From positions 13,894,187 to 13,958,186 of the forward strand of contig OZ020525.1 of NCBI GenBank assembly GCA_963971425.1: a stretch of 64,000 bases of DNA. The letters run 5' to 3'. Of the stretch, positions 22,701 to 33,841 are shown piece by piece. Under the pieces are notes generated by a model. That model searched no databases. It saw only the letters and a program-made list of their open reading frames with translations, and was not told the DNA's origin. This DNA is from Bryoerythrophyllum caledonicum. Its lineage: Eukaryota; Streptophyta; Bryopsida; Pottiales; Pottiaceae. The position numbers and the translations under genes were made by a program. Position 1 is the stretch's first letter. Every line of letters begins with the position of its first letter.

Positions 22701-24696
22701 CATGTCTGATAACTCTTCAAAGTCAAGAACAAGCGTAATCGCTGATGATAAGTCACCTTGATTGTAGTAATCTTTCTGTCAAAACGAATCATGATGTCAA
22801 ATCTCTAGCTCACAAGCCCTGCTGTATATCCGATACAGAGAAACGAGCCTTGGCCACAATAAACCATCCGCTCAATCACCACATGAGAGGCAAGTTACAT
22901 ACCACATTTGACAAGAAAATGTATTATTATTATGATATAACAAGCGTGAAAAGGAGGAGTCATCTGCCTGTGGTAATTGGTATCCTCCCTCTATGACATA
23001 GAGCGCCTTGAGTACTGCCACTGCACACTCGGCGGCCGCCAGCCGACTTTTCTGCCCGTTGCTCACTTTTTCCCCCATTTTATCAACTTCAATGTGCACC
23101 TAGAAAAGTGTCAAAAAAAAACCACGTAAGCTTAGGCCGTCTAACGTCAAGCATGGGAGACATAATCGAGTTCTTTCCAAAGTCACCCAAAGTTTCAATA
23201 AGATACCCCATCTTTAGACTACGCTTTCTTCGCTCTAAGTAGTTACTAGATCATTAGAAGAGCTTGGTGGTGGTCTAGTCCTTCAATTCAGTCAATGAAA
23301 GAGTCAACGTAGTTCGCATGAGATCAACCCTGATGAACACTAGGCGCCTTTTCCACCTTCGAGTTGATTTTGAATCAATGGAGAACTGTTAAGAGGTGAT
23401 ATTTGTGAAAAAAGAGGAGGTATCTTGTTGACTTTCCAATGAACACAACAACTTCAAGGCAGATCTCACCTGGCCAATTACTGTTGCCAGACGTTCACGG
23501 AGATCAGCAAGGACAGCAACTCTCTCCGAGACGCGAGAACTGGCTGCGGTGACGAGCTCTTGCCCAGGTGAAGCCTCCACAAAAGAGGCTCGGAGGAATC
23601 TCTTGACCCCATGATAGAACGCCCAGGGACCTCGTTCCAGGATCATGAACCACAGCTTATCGTTCTCCCCACCCTGCTTCCCATGAAACCTTGAAAATGT
23701 TAGAAACCAGAAGACAATCAAGACTGACACACAATGACTGTAACCCTGGATGGACATGAGATAAAATGATGAGTAGAGGAAACATGATTGTAATCCTTGA
23801 CCAACATAAGATGAAATGTATCACTAGAGGAAACACGGATGTGATGTGCACAACATGTTAAAAAATATATGCAAACCTTCATGGGCTTAGATTACTGTCA
23901 AGAATTAGATCACCTCCGACAATCTCTGCCAAAAGTCCAAATGCTTGGTGACATGGTGAAGATGCTCCAGCAGCTGAGTAGTCGTGACGCTCATGACATC
24001 CACCACCGTTTCCACTGGGCCAACCTCATCTCTTCACATCACAAAAGCCAAGTACACTAATCAGTACATCCAAAAATCGAACAAAAAACCAACCAAAGAT
24101 CTGCTCTCATAAACCCTAATCTCTAACCATGATCTTTAGGCTAAGCACACATACATGAAACTCATTCATATTCAAATTCCGCAACTAATCCAGGTGCTCC
24201 AACGACTAAAATCCAAGACCATCGATCACTCAAACTCTAAACCCGGAGACTAAACTGATCAAAAATCTGCTCCTCTTGAACCCTAATCTCTAACCATGGT
24301 CTTGTCGCTAATTAAACTTACATGAAACCCATTCATATTCAAATTCTGTATGCTAGTTCTAAAATCTTGGACCATCTTAGCTTCAAATTCAACCCTAAAA
24401 AAACGAAAAATCCACCAAAACTTGAATAGATCAAATTCTAAGACTAAATTCAAATTCCGGAGACTGGAATTCGCCAAAGCATGAATAGGTCAAACTGTAC
24501 GCTGGGCAATTTGAACTCGGGAGAAAGCTAGAAAAGGTTGGAAGCTCTCTCACTCTTCGGGCGAGATCGGGGTGGCGAGAAGCAATGGCAGGCCCTGGCG
24601 CGACGACACCGACCCCATCTTCCAGTAGCGCTGCGCGCGCGTGAGCAGCCCGCCCTTCACCTCGAACCTCTCGCCATTGCCCGCCGCCTCCGCCAT
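19790..24696 (-). CDS. DGS1/NCA2-like mitochondrial membrane protein (~14 exons)
   Basis: The family (Arabidopsis DGS1, yeast Nca2) consists of mitochondrial outer-membrane-associated proteins linked to lipid trafficking and ATP synthase expression. Exons from 5' to 3' on the minus strand: 24696 to about 24600, 24024-23914, 23673-23470, 23099 to about 22903, 22775-22602, 22398-22204, 22027-21927, 21770-21681, 21560-21488, 21183-21155, 20944-20821, 20675-20565, 20473-20376, 19910-19790. Diagnostic pieces are HPVRNLLGGELARALLIQ followed by VQKLKLDIET (the NCA2 GEL-R-LLIQ motif), RPRKVVRNWLYYSGGAIGLC (first membrane segment) and FAVLAAMPAFFGLTLIGWLL (second). The C-terminus is ARMERVYEILVPMPKLR. 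The total of about 590 residues is close to the family length. From 22398 to the stop all junctions keep frame. Two are unresolved: the exon 1 donor, and the donor near 22900, where the obvious GT gives a stop. Confidence 0.87.
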
Positions 24697-26611
24697 CGTT
24701 GCCTCAAATCCTCCGCTCGATCAACACTCCTCAATCTCCATGTCTCTCCCTCCAAAACCCTCCAAAACGTTGCTAAAACCTCAAAAACCCAGTAAAACTC
24801 TCCAAATTTCTCTAGCTAGACGCTTGCTGTTTTCGGTGAGACTGTTGGAGATTCGACATGATTTAGCTTAGTTGCCGCGAGTTCAAGCGTGATGAGGAAT
24901 TCGTGTTCAAGCACTTACGTGAAATGTCTTTGCGGATCGTGATGAGGAATTCGTGTTCAAGCGCTTGCGATTGTGGGGGATGTTGCAAAGGCGTTACGGG
25001 GTGTAAATGCGGGTTGTATTCATTTTGGGTTGATTCTAGGAATTAGATCTAGAGCATGGGAAGATAATGACGGTTTTCGGGTGCGGTAATGGAGTGTTGT
25101 GCCACGTCGGTGGTTGCGGTGGAGCCAGGTCAACATTGACATGCCGCGTGGCGGGTGAGTCAGCGTGAGGTCGGACGACGTGGACGTGGGGCCTGGTTTT
25201 GGGGTTGTGTACCTGGTTCATCACCAACAAGGTCACAGGGTACAGTACGTGAGTATGCTTACTTATGTACTAGTATATTGACTCGTTTCCCAAACGGGGC
25301 AAGGGTAATCCTTGATATTAATAGGTTTGCAAGATACCATAAGGGTTTGTGTTGGTCTATTTATATGGTCATGTATTTTATTTTGACAATACAAAAAATG
25401 TAATAAAATTTAGTAAGATATACACCTTTGAAATGAAGATTATGAAACTAACATCTTTCAATATATGACCATTTCACAACTTCTCAAACATGTAGTAGGT
25501 GCAATGATGGTCGGAATTTAATATGCCATTCATTAATACACTTGTGGAACACACAGAAAACATCATGTTGCAAAAGAATCCTAGAACAGCTTCCCATTTT
25601 GAATCTCCTATTATTTTCTCCTCCACACGTCTCTCATGCCATGAAGATAAGTTGTGGCATCCAAGGCCCAGAGCACAACATGGTCTACTAAAGTTTAGAG
25701 AAGATAACAATACTTTGCATATATATACACATCATTCAAACATGCACATTCTTCACATGCAGATCCTTCAAATTAAACATCATTCACATAGACATCCTAA
25801 AACCATATGCGTCCTTTAGAGCTAAATCTTTTAGTACACTTTCTTCAAACAAACCTTTGAAAGAAACCTGACCCGTCTCAAGAATAACTTCTTCCATAAA
25901 AGAGAGCCATTCCAATTGCAAATTCAACACACTGACCTCCAAACCCCGAGAGCCGATTTTGTGTCGCGGCACAAGAGCGGAACCCATCGTACCTGCTCAC
26001 AAAAGATGTCGCCTGCACAACCTCATCAATGTCACAAAAAAATTCAAATCCACATAATTTAAACATCATGAAAAGGCGCTCCAAATCTCGGCATGCATGC
26101 ACACACAGGCCTTCCGTTTAGATGCAATGAGCGCCGCAACAACGTCCCGTGTTGAAGTTGACCGATTTTGCCTCAGCTTCCACAGCACCTCATCGCTTCC
26201 TCATCCACACCTCTGAGTTGGATCGCATTCACCATCACAACAATCAACCTAGGGTTTAGAAATCACCTTGAAAATCCACCGATCGGACTTGATCAGTCGG
26301 AAACTTGCAGCGCACTTCTGTAGCCAGCATGCGTGGATCACTCTCCAACGACGTGATGAGCGCCATCTCTAAAGGCCAGAACTCGACCGAGAGTACAACA
26401 AATCACACCGCAAACATACAAAATCTCCAAACAACAGAACGAAGAAGCTGGTACTTGTGTTTGAGTTCACAAGCTCCGGCTGAAATTCAAGACCGTACTA
26501 ATCCCTCTAGGCAAGAAACACAACCGATGACATTTGCGCAATATTGTGAAGAGGATATGATAGTCTTGACGGGGTTGAACTTGTAGTGCACCGGCGAGCT
26601 GAGGCAAGTGA
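24697..26611. other. Intergenic / upstream of DGS1-like gene
   Basis: The first few hundred bases (to about 25200) are the upstream side of the DGS1-like gene and contain an imperfect repeat of GTGATGAGGAATTCGTGTTC (about 24890 and 24938). The rest shows no supported gene. The TGA at 26609-26611 is the left TSD of the next element. Confidence 0.5.
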
Positions 26612-27183
26612 GGGGCTGTTTACACCTGAAGGTTTGGGTTGGAGCCCATAGACACAAGTGGTACATGCTTGAAGGATGAAACCATTGTAAGCGGGGTACC
26701 TTCCACCAAACAAGGGAGTTGTAAGTGGGTTGTGGCCCAAAGTTTAGGTGTAAACCCGAATAGAAGGATTGTGGCCCATTGTGCACTTGGGCTGAATTTT
26801 TAAGTAATTATATGAAAACGGGCTCATTTTAGAATTACTTCATAGTGAAAGAAAGATAGAGCAGTACGAGTACATCCTCGAATTGTTGCTGCCATATGCA
26901 CTTGTACCTTCAACCAAGCATTTTGACCTTGACCAAAAAGTAAGTAAATTGTTAGTTATGCTCATGTACAGTCAGGTACACTTCATTTACGAATTCTTGA
27001 CTGCAGCAGTAATGCACAGGGAAGTTCATGAACTTGGCAAAGCTGTATCATGCTCAAAAACAGTCCGATTTTCAAACCGAAAGTTGCTGTGGGTTCCTAG
27101 TGAGGAGTACTTTATTTACACAAGAAATATGTACATGAAAACTTCAAAATAATGAAGCATTGTACAATGAATGTGCAAACTGC

Positions 27184-28196
27184 CTACCATCGAGTGCTAC
27201 CCCCCCTTGCTGAAATCATGGCTTGCATTCGTTTAGGCATGGTTTGAATCAGCCGTTGGAGTTGTTCAAGAGAAATGTCATTCCAAATGACTTGAATGAG
27301 TGCACTCATTTCCTCCTTGTTGCTCGGTCTCTTGTAATAACGAACCTTGTCTTTCATGGTTTTCCAAACGTTCTCAATGGGGTTCAAGTCGGGTGAATTT
27401 GCAGGCCATTGCAATTTCTGCATGCCATGTGCTTGTCTCCAAAGTTCAGAAAGCTTAGCATGATGCACAGGAGCGCCATCTTCCATTAGGAGAAGTTCAT
27501 GTGATGCATCGTGCATGAAATAAAAGCCACAGAGAACACTATCATAGACATGTTTCACAAAAGCAATTGCTGTTCGCTCCCCTTCTGGCAAAAAAACGAG
27601 AGGACTCTTGTCGAAGCCTGTGAATGCTCCCCACACCATAACAGATGTTCTCCCTGATTTGAATGTTGGCGCAAGACATCGGTCAACATATCTTTCATGA
27701 CTTTTTCTCCAAACTCGAATCCGTCGAGAATCTTACCCAATTCAAAAGAACATTCATCGGTCCAGATAATCTTTGACCAATCCTCGACTGTCCAATGCCT
27801 GTAGCTACGAGCAAAGGCTAATCTCTTTTTTCTATGAATTACACTAAGGTAGGGTTTCCTTACAGCTACTCTACTTCCAAATCCAAGTCGTCGGATGTGC
27901 TTGCGGATGGTGTTTCTATGAACTCCAAAAGTCTCTGCAAGTGATACTAAATTTAATCGACGATCTCCATGAATGAAGCGTGCTAGATCCCTAACTGTAC
28001 GATCAGATAGCTTTGGTGGTCGCAGTTTAGGTTTTTGAGTGGTATTCAACCCAAATTTCTTCCACTTTGTCAAAACTGTGGAAACGGTAGAACGAGGCAT
28101 TCCTAGTATTTCTGCAATTCGTCCAGATTTTATCCCACCATTTCTCATTTCTATGATTAGACCCCTCTCATGATTGCTCAATGTTCGTGTGCGCAT
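27184..28196 (-). pseudogene. Tc1 transposase, DD34E, one frameshift (copy 1)
   Basis: A transposase that would cut and paste its element at TA sites. The N-terminus has paired helix-turn-helix motifs (GGIKSGRIAEILGMPRSTVS, then FGVHRNTIRKHIRRLG). The catalytic residues are in WTDECSFELG (Asp), LMEDGAPVHHAK (Asp) and NSPDLNPIENVW (Glu), with exactly 34 residues between the second Asp and the Glu. Two overlapping frames (28196-27555 and 27639-27184) each hold part. The conserved blocks VWRKSHERYVDRC and SVMVWGAF read in the second frame from just after ELG, so one base was lost or gained near 27737. The same lesion is in copy 2. Otherwise the gene looks young. Confidence 0.9.
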
Positions 28197-28815
28197 GATA
28201 ATCTGTAGATTGCAATTAAGTCTATGAGAATTGAAGAAAAAATTGAAAATTTATTGTAACATTAGACCAAAGGAGATATGGATATAAAACTCACCAAGTA
28301 TAGATTTGAAGATGATGTGGAATCGAGAAGAAACGATTGAAGTGGAGTTCAACTGTGAAGAAGCTGAGCTCAGAAGAAGCTGAAACAGCTCATCTTGACT
28401 CATCCATGATCTGAAATGGAGATGAACTGATTTGAAGATGAAGGCTACATGAGGTCAAATGAACTCAACATGCACTCAAAATGAGCTCAACATGCACTCA
28501 AAGTGGTCGGAGCTTCATATGGCTAGATCATGGCTAGAACATATCAATGAAGAAGAAGTCCAGATGGATTATCCCATAAGCATCGGCGCTCTGCAATCGG
28601 ACAATGAAGAAGAAGTCCAGACGGAATATCCCTTAAGCATCGGCGCTCTGCAATCGGACACTTATAAGTACCCCCTCCTCAAGATGTTGGGCACAATTGA
28701 ACAAAATCAGTGAGCATTCAACTTCTGGGTGCAGCCCAACGATGTCGGAAAATGCAGGGCGAGGGAGCAGTGCAAAATTTCAATCACAACGGAAAGTTGA
28801 TTCTAAGTGCATGGG

Positions 28816-29015
28816 NNNNNNNNNNNNNNNNNNNNNNNNNNNNNNNNNNNNNNNNNNNNNNNNNNNNNNNNNNNNNNNNNNNNNNNNNNNNNNNNNNNNN
28901 NNNNNNNNNNNNNNNNNNNNNNNNNNNNNNNNNNNNNNNNNNNNNNNNNNNNNNNNNNNNNNNNNNNNNNNNNNNNNNNNNNNNNNNNNNNNNNNNNNNN
29001 NNNNNNNNNNNNNNN
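28816..29015. other. Assembly gap of 200 N
   Basis: The run is exactly 200 N, which suggests a nominal size. The mirror arm spans the same place with 56 bp (29452-29507), so the true gap content is probably those 56 bp in reverse complement. Translations through it are meaningless. Confidence 0.95.
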
Positions 29016-29260
29016 GCGATAAGTATGAGGTGGCGGCGAGGCCATGTGAAGGAGTTATGAGTTTTGATTTTTTCAGCCCACAATGGTAATGCATTTGACG
29101 GCGGAGAATAAAGCCTTTGAAGTAGGTCTAGCAGTGGCACCAGGTCGCAAATTTTGGAAGTCAAAAGCCATCTCTACCAATGCTGGCAAATGGTGAAAAT
29201 TTTGGAAACTGTGAGGAGCAGGGAAAGGCTGAGGGCCAGAATTCGTAAATGAACTGTACC

Positions 29261-29310
29261 TGACTGTACCTGACTGTACCTGACTGTACCTGACTGTACC
29301 TGACTGTACC
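29261..29310. repeat. Five 10-bp repeats made from the Tc1 terminus
   Basis: Five exact copies of TGACTGTACC follow the degenerate copy GAACTGTACC (29251-29260). The unit is the end of the Tc1 TIR plus its TA target, tandemly expanded at the junction of the two copies. Confidence 0.92.
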
Positions 29311-31355
29311 AAAATTTGCGACCTGGTGCCACTGCTAGACCTACTTCAAAGGCTTTATTCTCCGCCGTCAAATGCATTACCATTGTGGGCTGAAAAAATC
29401 AAAACTCATAACTCCTTCACATGGCCTCGCCGCCACCTCATACTTATCGCCTTTGTTCTCCCGATTGAGGGGTATATCAGGCACACATCCTCAATACAGG
29501 TTTGCTCCCCATGCACTTAGAATCAACTTTCCGTGTGATTGAAATTTTGCACTGCTCCCTCGCCCTGCATTTTCCGACATCGTTGGGCTGCACCCAGAAG
29601 TTGAATGCTCACTGATTTTGTTCAATTGTGCCCAACATCTTGAGGAGGGGGTACTTATAAGTGTCCGATTGCAGAGCGCCGATGCTTAAGGGATATTCCG
29701 TCTGGACTTCTTCTTCATTGTCCGATTGCAGAGCGCCGATGCTTATGGGATAATCCATCTGGACTTCTTCTTCATTGATATGTTCTAGCCATGATCTAGC
29801 CATATGAAGCTCCGACCACTTTGAGTGCATGTTGAGCTCATTTTGAGTGCATGTTGAGTTCATTTGACCTCATGTAGCCTTCATCTTCAAATCAGTTCAT
29901 CTCCATTTCAGATCATGGATGAGTCAAGATGAGCTGTTTCAGCTTCTTCTGAGCTCAGCTTCTTCACAGTTGAACTCCACTTCAATCGTTTCTTCTCGAT
30001 TCCACATCATCTTCAAATCTATACTTGGTGAGTTTTATATCCATATCTCCTTTGGTCTAATGTTACAATAAATTTTCAATTTTTTCTTCAATTCTCATAG
30101 ACTTAATTGCAATCTACAGATTATCATGCGCACACGAACATTGAGCAATCATGAGAGGGGTCTAATCATAGAAATGAGAAATGGTGGGATAAAATCTGGA
30201 CGAATTGCAGAAATACTAGGAATGCCTCGTTCTACCGTTTCCACAGTTTTGACAAAGTGGAAGAAATTTGGGTTGAATACCACTCAAAAACCTAAACTGC
30301 GACCACCAAAGCTATCTGATCGTACAGTTAGGGATCTAGCACGCTTCATTCATGGAGATCGTCGATTAAATTTAGTATCACTTGCAGAGACTTTTGGAGT
30401 TCATAGAAACACCATCCGCAAGCACATCCGACGACTTGGATTTGGAAGTAGAGTAGCTGTAAGGAAACCCTACCTTAGTGTAATTCATAGAAAAAAGAGA
30501 TTAGCCTTTGCTCGTAGCTACAGGCATTGGACAGTCGAGGATTGGTCAAAGATTATCTGGACCGATGAATGTTCTTTTGAATTGGGTAAGATTCTCGACG
30601 GATTCGAGTTTGGAGAAAAAGTCATGAAAGATATGTTGACCGATGTCTTGCGCCAACATTCAAATCAGGGAGAACATCTGTTATGGTGTGGGGAGCATTC
30701 ACAGGCTTCGACAAGAGTCCTCTCGTTTTTTTGCCAGAAGGGGAGCGAACAGCAATTGCTTTTGTGAAACATGTCTATGATAGTGTTCTCTGTGGCTTTT
30801 ATTTCATGCACGATGCATCACATGAACTTCTCCTAATGGAAGATGGCGCTCCTGTGCATCATGCTAAGCTTTCTGAACTTTGGAGACAAGCACATGGCAT
30901 GCAGAAATTGCAATGGCCTGCAAATTCACCCGACTTGAACCCCATTGAGAACGTTTGGAAAACCATGAAAGACAAGGTTCGTTATTACAAGAGACCGAGC
31001 AACAAGGAGGAAATGAGTGCACTCATTCAAGTCATTTGGAATGACATTTCTCTTGAACAACTCCAACGGCTGATTCAAACCATGCCTAAACGAATGCAAG
31101 CCATGATTTCAGCAAGGGGGGGTAGCACTCGATGGTAGGCAGTTTGCACATTCATTGTACAATGCTTCATTATTTTGAAGTTTTCATGTACATATTTCTT
31201 GTGTAAATAAAGTACTCCTCACTAGGAACCCACAGCAACTTTCGGTTTGAAAATCGGACTGTTTTTGAGCATGATACAGCTTTGCCAAGTTCATGAACTT
31301 CCCTGTGCATTACTGCTGCAGTCAAGAATTCGTAAATGAAGTGTACCTGACTGTA
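29309..31355 (+). mobile_element. Tc1-like transposon, copy 2 (inner end missing)
   Basis: An inverted duplicate of copy 1. It has the outer TIR ending at 31353 plus the TA target, but starts at 29309 inside the element, lacking the inner ~110 bp with its own second TIR. It abuts the 10-bp repeats derived from the end of copy 1. Confidence 0.85.
30126..31138 (+). pseudogene. Tc1 transposase, DD34E, same frameshift (copy 2)
   Basis: Identical in translation to copy 1: 213-residue and 151-residue overlapping frames (30126-30767, 30683-31138). The catalytic Asp, Asp and Glu are all present but split by the same frameshift near 30585. The shared lesion means one copy came from the other after the gene was already broken, or that the assembly duplicated one copy. 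Confidence 0.9.
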
Positions 31356-31507
31356 CAATCTTCATGCAATAGGTGTGCTCTAAAATGCTCAAAAACATCA
31401 TTAATGGCCTGAAAATGGACTTGAAAATGTTTGGACAGCACACAATAAATCACAGAAATAGTAGAATAGGAAGGTTTTTATCCGACAGTTGCACACCGGA
31501 AGCTAGT

Positions 31508-31582
31508 AGGCTTGGTGGCTGAAGTAGTGCGAGGCCTTGAAAGGGAGGCTAGAGGTGGCTGGTTCAATCCTCGGTGGCGCCA
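31508..31582 (+). mobile_element. tRNA-derived SINE head (second type)
   Basis: GGCTTGGTGGCTGAAGTAG resembles a Pol III A box region and CTGGTTCAATCCTCGG a B box, spaced as in a tRNA gene. It lacks a foldable anticodon arm, so I read it as the 5' part of a SINE that may extend to about 31830. It sits inside the PIF-like element. Confidence 0.5.
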
Positions 31583-32280
31583 TTTTGGTCACCACACCGG
31601 ATCCGGCTAGAATTTGGGGGGAAAGGGGGGCCTCAAGGGGGCCCAATTGGCCCTTTTCGGCTCCGGGCAAAGGCTCAAGAAGGCTCAAGCACTTTTGCTC
31701 CTCAAGATTCCTCTAAGTCCAAAAATATTGCAAATATGTAGATCTTCTAAAAAATTGATAGATTTCAGTACATACCTTATTTTTTGGCCGCCTTGGAAAA
31801 TTCCTCTTCCAATTCTCACACCATGAGTTGCAACTATAACTTCTTTCTTTGATGAACAATACTAACGGGAAAGAAGTTGTCAAAAAACTTCAGTTCTAAA
31901 ATAGTCAAAATCCAGCATTAAAATATTATAAATGATTTGCTGAAATTCGTTTTGAAAATAACTCTCTTGGCCTTCCAGAAATACAACCTCTTAGAGGTTG
32001 TAGGAAATAAGTCTCCTTAAGTTCTGTAAAATACTATTCAAATCTGTCATGTAGGATTCCAACTAGGTTTCTCATCCACGGAAAACACTTTGGGCCACAG
32101 CCCGCATTTTGCTTGATATAAATCCATTTCCCGGGTACCAATTCTTTACTCCAATCAAAACTTGGGAATTCTTTGGGCTCCAACCCAAACCATCTAGATG
32201 TAAACAACCCCTGAGATGGTAAACTTGGTCCATCTCCAGCAACAACAGCTCAACATTAAGCTCACGCATATGTATTCAGA

Positions 32281-32880
32281 GCCCATGGTGAATTGACCCC
32301 TCGTTCCCCCTCATGGGATGAAGAGGGCAGTTGCCCGTGGGATAAATCATCCCTCCGAGCAAGCCATGTAGTGAAACCCTAGTCGGCTGGTACACAAACC
32401 CTCCCCCCTCCTGGCATGTGCCATCCCCGTGCACTCCTCTCGCTTCTCATGATACATTTCTCTACAAAATACCTGCAACGGATATTGCCTCGACACATTT
32501 CTCTATGTAATACCCGTGACGGGTATTGCCTCCTGTGAAGCTTGTGTTTGTAGAAGCACGTGTAGGGTTTGTTTCTATACCTCCCCATGTGTTTTCAAGT
32601 GTTATCCTTTGTGTCCATCTGAGACTAATATTGAGTATATTATTTTCTTTCATGGTTTCTATTCCGCATAGATTGATTCTTCGAGCTCATGTTTTGTGCT
32701 TAGGTATGTTGTCATTGAGAACCAAGGTTTGAATTTTATATTTTTGAGTTTCTTGAGTGATACATTAGTTTCTTTAATAAGTGATTGATTATAGTTTAGG
32801 GTATAAGATATATTTCAATCCTTCCATTTAGTGCGATTTAGGGTTTTTACGGCACAATTTTATGTTTTTTTGGGGGTCCT
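32281..32880 (+). repeat. Left arm of ~0.6-kb inverted repeat
   Basis: Matches the complement of 48770-49345 across nearly the whole length, including GAAGCACGTGTAGGGTTT and TTTCTTTCATGGTTTC. The inner end is near GATTTAGGGTTTTT. Confidence 0.85.
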
Positions 32881-33079
32881 AATAAGTATTACTTAAATTT
32901 TTACGTTACATAATGTTGTATTTGGTGTGTTTCAAAATCATAACGGGTGTTGGTATTTTATGATACTTTCATTCATTCTTCTTGGTATTGTGATTAGGTC
33001 TTGTATTGCTTAGAGAGGTTTGAAGATATAAGATTCTTACTTCATTTTTGTGTACGTGTAGTTTTTTCCATTCCGCGGG

Positions 33080-33675
33080 ATGGAATTACCCGGCTTACCA
33101 CTTGCCGTTCTCGACCGGGATTACAAGGAAGTCCCTCGTGCTGAGGAGCCATGGCATTGCAAGGTTGAGAATTGCGGCTTTGGTTCGTAGAAGAATTGGA
33201 GACACTTGAATAATCATCTTTGTCATCGCCATCGCATGGAGCTCACGACGCTAATACTTGGTCGTCTGTGGAAGGTAGAACAACTTTGCAACATCAACTC
33301 CTAGGATATGAATGCAATAATTTTAACGAAGCCGTTCAAGAGACAACGGAAGGAGTTTTGAAAAACACTCAAAGCGTAGATGAAGGCAGTGGAGGTATTA
33401 TGGGCACGGCTGGAGATGGCAGCACCTTTGACTGTAATGCGTGGAAAAAAACTTTTTTTGTCATAGCAATGGGGAAGAAGTATGCCGCTCTTTTGGGGGC
33501 TAAAAAGAAGTAGTTTATAATTGGATGTGGCATGCCTTGATGCACCACCGCACCATTCCAATTTTGTCTACGCAGTTATAAAGTTGAAGTTGGGTCGTGG
33601 TGCAGACGAGTTGGAGATTGCACCATTGAAGGATTTTCACCGCATTTTCAACCAAAAAAAGGAATGTATGAATGC
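33080..33675 (+). pseudogene. Decayed C2H2-type zinc-finger gene
   Basis: From the ATG at 33080 the frame reads MELPGLPLAVLDRDYKEVP and then WHCKVENCGF...NNHLCHRH, a C2H2 or BED-like spacing, with an in-frame TAG inside the finger. Downstream fragments (EGVLKNTQSVDEGSGG, WKKTFFVIAMGKKYAALLG, then VIKLKLGRGADELEIAPL) look like the rest of the same short protein in shifted frames. I do not recognise the family. It lies next to the left arm of the inverted repeat. Confidence 0.45.
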
Positions 33676-33841
33676 ATGATTGCACTTACATTGCCCCATC
33701 CTTAGATAGCTTAATTTGAGTACATAAACATTCATTAAGTTTAATGCGGTAGATATGAAAAACAATTTATTTGAGTTATGAGAAATTTATGTAATTCTAA
33801 AGGTAGGGAAGATAAAATATACATAGCAATACCCAAGGCAC

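Larger units (their letters stand above)
26969..29266 (-). mobile_element. Tc1-like DNA transposon, copy 1 (complete ends)
   Basis: The 28-bp TIRs start CAGTCAGGTACACTTCATTT on the left (26969-26996) and their complement ends at 29266, with one mismatch. TA flanks both ends (26967-26968 and 29267-29268), the Tc1/mariner target. The element is about 2.3 kb as drawn, with an N gap inside, and carries one frameshifted transposase gene on the minus strand. Confidence 0.88.
26965..31357. repeat. Large near-perfect palindrome of a Tc1 element
   Basis: Left arm 26965-29158 and right arm 29309-31357 are inverted copies around a 150-bp non-palindromic centre. The only differences I find are one single-base indel (left 28790-28800 region) and the N gap in the left arm. 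Palindromy stops at the Tc1 terminus TGTACA on both outer sides, and the flanks beyond are unrelated. Confidence 0.95.
26612..32211. mobile_element. 5.6-kb PIF/Harbinger-like element, TSD TGA, with nested insertions
   Basis: The left end GGGGCTGTTTACACCTGAAG and right end GTAAACAACCCC are inverted and flanked by TGA on both sides (26609-26611, 32212-32214). The first ~230 bp and last ~350 bp match the 784-bp element at 327-1110. The interior holds the inverted Tc1 pair (26967-31357) and a tRNA-like SINE head (31508-31582). Without these the element is small and non-autonomous; no PIF transposase is visible. Confidence 0.75.

Noticed and set aside
28697..29164. Several frames crossing the N gap
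   Set aside because: Unknown bases carry no coding evidence.
32526..32732. Conserved 68-residue frame, repeated at 48893-49099
   Set aside because: Both lie in the inverted repeat arms; no start context, splice or family support exists.
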